This document shows positions 59,994 through 64,000 of a stretch of DNA of 64,000 bases, piece by piece. Origin of the DNA: an uncultured Bacteroidales bacterium (GTDB lineage: Bacteria > Bacteroidota > Bacteroidia > Bacteroidales > Bacteroidaceae); NCBI GenBank assembly GCA_902788315.1, contig CADAJS010000011.1:1-64000 (forward strand), given 5' to 3'. The stretch's first letter is position 1; each line of letters begins with the position of its first letter. Position numbers and translations under genes: made by a program. Under the pieces are notes generated by a model. It was given only the letters and a program-made list of their open reading frames with translations, had not been told where the DNA came from and searched no databases.

Positions 59994-61856
59994 ATGCGCG
60001 AACTGACAAGCAAAGAAATCGACACCCTCGAGCAGCAGGGCTGTACGGCAGAAGATTGGACTCGGGTAACAGTGGACGAGGGCTTCTCCCCCGAACACAT
60101 CCGACACACAGAGTTTTACGGCCAGGTACAACTGGGACGATACGACGCCGACGTACAGATCAGCGAGGGATTCAGCAAACACAGCGGCATCTGCCATGCC
60201 TGCCTGCGCAACGTCACCGTGGGCAACGACTGTCTCATCGAACGGGTAGGAGGCCGCATCAACAACTACCGCATCGGAGACGGCTGTCTCATCTCGAACG
60301 TCTCGGTCATCGAGACACGCGAAGATGCCTCGTTCGGCGAGGGGAGCATCATCTCGGTGCTCAACGAGGTGGGCGACGGCAACGTAATGATTTTCGACGG
60401 ACTGAACTCGCAGATTGCCTCCATCATGGTCAAATACGAGCAGGACAAGACATTCACCGAGGCCATCCGCTCGCTCGTGCGCCAGGACATCGAGCGCAAG
60501 AAACGCAATGCCGAGCCCTACCGCGGAGTGGGAAACATAGGACAGCGTGTACGCATCGTGAACACGGGGGAGATCGTCAACTGCCACATCAGCAACGACT
60601 GTGAGATAAACGGCGCTGCCCGTCTCTACGACTGCACGCTGAAGAGCGACCCGGACGCCGCCGTATATATCGGCACGGGAGTCATCTGCAAGGAATCGGT
60701 CATCTACAACGGGAGCAGCATCACCAACAATGCCAAGCTGGAATGCTGCTTCGTGGGCGAAGCCTGTAAGATTACCGACGGATTCACGGCCGAGAACAGC
60801 CTGTTCTTTGCCAACTGCTACATGTCGAACGGCGAGGCCTGCGCCGCCTTCTGCGGTCCGTTCAGCGCCAGCCACCACAAGAGCTCGCTGCTCATCGGCG
60901 GCATGTTCTCGTTCTACAACGCCGGCTCGAACACGAACTTCTCCAACCATGCCTATAAGATGGGACCCATGCACTGGGGCATTCTGGAACGTGGCACCAA
61001 GACGGCCAGCGGTGCCTATATCCTGATGCCGGCTACCATCGGCACCTTCTCCGTCTGCTTCGGAAAGCTGATGTACCATCCTGACACACGCAAGCTGCCC
61101 TTCTCCTACCTTATCGCCTATGGCGACGAGATGGTGCTCGTGCCGGGACGCAACCTGACCACCGTGGGGCTCTACCGCGACATACGCAAATGGCCGAAGC
61201 GCGACAAGCGACTACAGGGAGGGAAGAACAGCCTGGTGAACTTCGACTGGCTGTCGCCCTTCTCCGTGGGCGGTATCATGGTGGCCAAGCGGACACTGGA
61301 AAGCCTGCGCGAAGTGTCGGGCGACGTGGCGCGATACAACTTCCACGACTACGTCATCAAGAACTCGTCGCTGAAGAAGGGCATCAAGTACTATGACATC
61401 GCCCTGCGCATCTACATGGGCGCCGTGATGAAGCGCCACCGGCTGGAGAAACCGCGCTCGAGCGTAGGCACCGGAAAATGGAGCGACCTGAGCGGACTGC
61501 TCATCCCCCTGAGCGAGGAACAGCGCATCGTGGACGCCATACGCACGGGACAAATAACCAGCATACAGCAGATACGCGACGAGTTCCGCCAGGCACATGA
61601 GAACTACAGCGAATACCGCTGGGCATGGAGCTACCGACTCATCTGCGAATACTACGGGCTGGAGGAAATCACTCCCGAGGATGTGGAACGCATCCGCCTG
61701 GACTACATCTCGGCACGCCGAGCCTGGATCGCCGAGATACGCAAGGATGCCGAGAAGGAATTCGAGCTGGGAGACGTCAATGAGAGCACGCTCAAGGAAT
61801 TCCTTGCCCAGCTGGATCAGGAAGTGGAGTGGGAAAACCTGAAGTATGACATGTGA
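59994..61856 (+). CDS. DUF4954 family protein with left-handed beta-helix repeats
   Basis: 620 aa, cytoplasmic (no signal or membrane segment). It starts MRELTSKEIDTLEQQGC, then TEFYGQVQLGRYDADV and the hexapeptide-like turns VGNDCLIERVGGRINNYRIG and GCLISNVSVI, as in UDP-GlcNAc acyltransferase-type beta helices. A second helix-like run (GEIVNCHISNDCEINGAARL, GVICKESVIYNGSSI) follows a helical insert. The C-terminal third is helical. This matches a conserved Bacteroidetes/spirochaete family known as DUF4954. The fold suggests a sugar-nucleotide or acyl transferase relative, but no activity is assigned. The next gene begins 68 bp downstream. Confidence 0.88.
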   Translation: MRELTSKEIDTLEQQGCTAEDWTRVTVDEGFSPEHIRHTEFYGQVQLGRYDADVQISEGFSKHSGICHACLRNVTVGNDCLIERVGGRINNYRIGDGCLISNVSVIETREDASFGEGSIISVLNEVGDGNVMIFDGLNSQIASIMVKYEQDKTFTEAIRSLVRQDIERKKRNAEPYRGVGNIGQRVRIVNTGEIVNCHISNDCEINGAARLYDCTLKSDPDAAVYIGTGVICKESVIYNGSSITNNAKLECCFVGEACKITDGFTAENSLFFANCYMSNGEACAAFCGPFSASHHKSSLLIGGMFSFYNAGSNTNFSNHAYKMGPMHWGILERGTKTASGAYILMPATIGTFSVCFGKLMYHPDTRKLPFSYLIAYGDEMVLVPGRNLTTVGLYRDIRKWPKRDKRLQGGKNSLVNFDWLSPFSVGGIMVAKRTLESLREVSGDVARYNFHDYVIKNSSLKKGIKYYDIALRIYMGAVMKRHRLEKPRSSVGTGKWSDLSGLLIPLSEEQRIVDAIRTGQITSIQQIRDEFRQAHENYSEYRWAWSYRLICEYYGLEEITPEDVERIRLDYISARRAWIAEIRKDAEKEFELGDVNESTLKEFLAQLDQEVEWENLKYDM

Positions 61857-61924
61857 AAGCGGCGGGGAGAGAGCCGGGGACGTTAAGAACAGTCATTAGA
61901 ATTACGAACTGAAGAATAAAGACA

Positions 61925-63202
61925 ATGAAAAAGAATCTGGAGACCATCTGTATTCATGGTGGATGGAAGCCCACCAAGGGCGAGCCGCAACAGCTGCCCA
62001 TCTACCAAAGCACTACATTCAAGTATGACACCAGCGAGCAAATGGCACGCCTCTTCGACCTGAAGGACGAGGGCTATTTCTACACCCGGCTGGCCAACCC
62101 CACAAACGACGCCGTGGCACGCAAGATAGCGGCACTCGAGGGCGGCGTGGGCTGTGTGCTCACCAGCAGCGGACAGGCCGCTTCGTTCTATGCCGTATTC
62201 AATATCTGCGAGGCCGGCGACCACATCGTCAGCCTGAACGCCATCTATGGCGGAACGTACAACCTCTTTGCCGTCACCATGAAGAAGTTGGGCATCGAAT
62301 GTACGTTCGTGGATGCCGAATGGAGCGACGAACAGATCGAGGCTGCCATACGCCCCAACACAAAATGTATCTTCGGCGAGAGTATCAGCAATCCCGGAGG
62401 GAACATCCTGGACATCGAGCGCTTCGCACGAATGGCCCACGCCCATGACATTCCCCTCATCGTGGACAACACCTTCCCCACTCCCATCAACTGCCGACCC
62501 TCCGAATGGGGAGCCGACATCGTCACGCACAGCACCACGAAGTACATGGACGGACATGCCACACAGGTGGGCGGAGCCGTGGTGGATAGCGGGAACTTCG
62601 ACTGGGAGGCACATGCCGACAAGTTCCCCGGCCTGACGCAGCCCGACGAGAGCTACCACGGACTCACCTATACGAAAGCCTTCGGGAAAATGGCCTATAC
62701 GACAAAGCTCGTCAGCCAGCTGATGCGCGACCTGGGCAGCATCCCTTCGCCACAGAACTCCTTCCTGCTCAACCTGGGCCTCGAAACCCTCCACCTGCGC
62801 ATGGCACGCCACTGCGAGAACGCACAGAAGGTGGCCGAATGGCTCGAGGCACAGCCCCAGGTGGCATGGATAAACTATGCCGGACTGCCCTCAAACAAAT
62901 ACCATGAACTGGCCCGCAAGTATATGCCCAAGGGCACCTGCGGAGTCATCGCCTTCGGACTGAAAGGCACACGCGACGATGCCATCCGCTTCATGGACGG
63001 GCTGGACTTCATCAGCATCGTCACCCATGTGGCCGATGCCCGCACCTGTGTCCTGCACCCGGCAAGCCACACCCACCGTCAGCTCTCCGACGAACAGCTG
63101 CGAGAGGCCGGCGTAGCCCCCGACCTCGTACGTCTCTCCGTCGGGCTGGAGAATGTGGAAGACATCATAGCCGACCTCCGGCAAGCCATGAATAAGATGT
63201 AA
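61925..63202 (+). CDS. O-acetylhomoserine sulfhydrylase-type PLP enzyme (MetY-like)
   Basis: 425 aa, typical for MetY. A Cys/Met-metabolism PLP-dependent enzyme: CIHGGWKP start, YTRLANPTNDAVARKIAALE, SSGQAA (phosphate loop), the PLP Asp in IVDNTFPTP and the PLP lysine in STTKYMDGH (about residue 205), then FLLNLGLETLHLRMARHCEN and the SVGLENVEDIIADL end. It probably makes homocysteine (or methionine precursors) from O-acetylhomoserine and sulfide; cystathionine gamma-synthase-type activity cannot be excluded. One base separates its stop from the following GH43 start. Confidence 0.92.
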   Translation: MKKNLETICIHGGWKPTKGEPQQLPIYQSTTFKYDTSEQMARLFDLKDEGYFYTRLANPTNDAVARKIAALEGGVGCVLTSSGQAASFYAVFNICEAGDHIVSLNAIYGGTYNLFAVTMKKLGIECTFVDAEWSDEQIEAAIRPNTKCIFGESISNPGGNILDIERFARMAHAHDIPLIVDNTFPTPINCRPSEWGADIVTHSTTKYMDGHATQVGGAVVDSGNFDWEAHADKFPGLTQPDESYHGLTYTKAFGKMAYTTKLVSQLMRDLGSIPSPQNSFLLNLGLETLHLRMARHCENAQKVAEWLEAQPQVAWINYAGLPSNKYHELARKYMPKGTCGVIAFGLKGTRDDAIRFMDGLDFISIVTHVADARTCVLHPASHTHRQLSDEQLREAGVAPDLVRLSVGLENVEDIIADLRQAMNKM

Positions 63203-63203
63203 T

Positions 63204-64000
63204 ATGCGCGCGCCCCTGAGTCTCACCCTCTGCCTTCTCTCCCTCCTGGCCACGGCACAGGAGGTGGAGAATCCCGTATGGGCCACGAACTGGCCCGACC
63301 CCACCATCTGGCAGGCCGAGAACGGCATGTACTATTGCCTGGCCACCAACCCGCGCCGCATGCTGCACAGCACCGACCTCTTCCACTGGGCCATCGACGA
63401 GCGCTCCCCCATCGACACCGCCTCATGGACTGCCATCCAGGGCATCTCCCGCCACTTCTGGGCACCCGATGTGGCCAGCGTGGGCGGACAGAGGATGCTG
63501 TATCTGACGCTCTACAACAGCGCCGAGGACAGCAACATCGGCGTTTTCCGTCAGGAGAGCGACGGACGGTTCCACTTCCTGCGACTCCTCACCCGCAGCC
63601 GCGACACGGGCATCGATGACACCATCGACCCCGAAGTGGTCACAGACCCACAGACAGGACGCGTATGGCTGTTCTTCGGCAGCGTGGGTGGCATACATCG
63701 TGTGGAACTCACGCCCGACGGAACCCAGCTGAAGGAGGGTGCCACCTATGTTCATGTAGCAGGCAAGACCGTCCGCGAGAACCCCTCGCGAAGCCACGTC
63801 TTCGAGGGGAGCTACCTCCATCGGCATGGACGCTACTGGTACCTCTTCGTCAGCTCCGGCCACTATGGCGACCATACCTATAGCCTGCGGGTGGGCCGCA
63901 GCAAGACGCTGACCGGCATCTTCCGCGACCGAGACGGCAAGCCCATGACAGAGGGCTGCGCCACGCCTGTCATCACGAGTGATCAGGGCGACTACTTCTA
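63204..64000 (+). CDS. Exported glycoside hydrolase family 43-like protein (5' part, runs off the window)
   Basis: Open for 265 codons to the window edge. The ATG at 63204 gives a signal peptide MRAPLSLTLCLLSLLATA. The five-bladed propeller active site of GH43 is visible: NWPDPTIW (general base Asp, about residue 32), FWAPDVASVGG, DDTIDPEVVTD (pKa-setting Asp, about 147) and FEGSYLHRHGRYW (general acid Glu, about 205). Enzymes of this family cut arabinan, xylan side chains and related beta-linked pentose or galactose bonds. The C-terminus is missing, so extra domains are unknown. It is adjacent to a methionine-pathway gene with a 1-bp gap, likely chance adjacency with cotranscription. Confidence 0.85.
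   Translation, partial: MRAPLSLTLCLLSLLATAQEVENPVWATNWPDPTIWQAENGMYYCLATNPRRMLHSTDLFHWAIDERSPIDTASWTAIQGISRHFWAPDVASVGGQRMLYLTLYNSAEDSNIGVFRQESDGRFHFLRLLTRSRDTGIDDTIDPEVVTDPQTGRVWLFFGSVGGIHRVELTPDGTQLKEGATYVHVAGKTVRENPSRSHVFEGSYLHRHGRYWYLFVSSGHYGDHTYSLRVGRSKTLTGIFRDRDGKPMTEGCATPVITSDQGDYF

Overview
The window looks like a chromosomal segment of a Bacteroidales bacterium, most likely Prevotellaceae; this is inferred, not proven. The evidence is -7 boxes of the Bacteroidetes type (TAnnTTTG) and no consistent Shine-Dalgarno sequences. There is also a SusC/SusD pair, a SecDF fusion, a short Bacteroidetes-type primary sigma factor, a DUF4954 protein, and many secreted proteins ending in a type IX secretion (T9SS)-like tail (hydrophobic G-x-Y-I-x-x-G-K-K-V-x-V-K). 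GC content is high for the group. No tRNA, rRNA, phage, IS transposase or CRISPR array was seen.

Layout. 1-1.7 kb: a repeat element and cysS. 1.9-15.8 kb: two tandem genes for paralogous giant secreted proteins (2240 and 2282 aa). 15.8-16.8 kb: a gene-free, repeat-rich kilobase. 16.8-21.6 kb: an O-acetylation cassette (MBOAT plus two SGNH proteins). 21.7-24.3 kb: HU, and divergently a rhomboid protease and a membrane-anchored EEP phosphohydrolase. 24.5-31.6 kb: a secreted metallophosphoesterase and a fourth large modular protein with two LamG domains. 31.9-35.5 kb: secDF and a small protein resembling SecB. 36.0-41.7 kb: an operon of ECF sigma factor, anti-sigma-like protein, small periplasmic protein, large MG2-like protein and a carboxypeptidase-regulatory-domain protein. 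41.8-49.6 kb: a second operon of secreted EEP/discoidin protein, VOC lipoprotein, SusC, SusD and a BASS-family transporter, with no glycoside hydrolase. 49.7-56.2 kb: a third giant protein (2155 aa). 56.6-58.8 kb: a truncated NhaD antiporter gene cut at a repeat element, then M48 protease and LemA. 58.9-64 kb: rpoD, a DUF4954 gene, a MetY-type sulfhydrylase and the 5' part of a GH43 gene.

The two most distinctive things are these. (1) Four very large T9SS-type proteins are built from the same parts: GLUG-like beta-solenoid modules, a Cys/His metal-ribbon-like motif between modules, and a central helix/jelly-roll/helix cassette. (2) A family of intergenic palindromic elements comes in two flavours, TTTATCAC-n2-GTGATAAA in arrays with a 22-bp period and TTTTCCCAC-n2-GTGGGAAAA in pairs spaced 44 bp (two periods). 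One array copy marks the exact break of the nhaD remnant. Functions of both are unknown from sequence alone.

Most other genes are housekeeping or envelope functions. Several (secDF, the SecB-like protein, LemA/M48, rhomboid) concern protein export or envelope quality control, which fits a cell that exports many large surface proteins.
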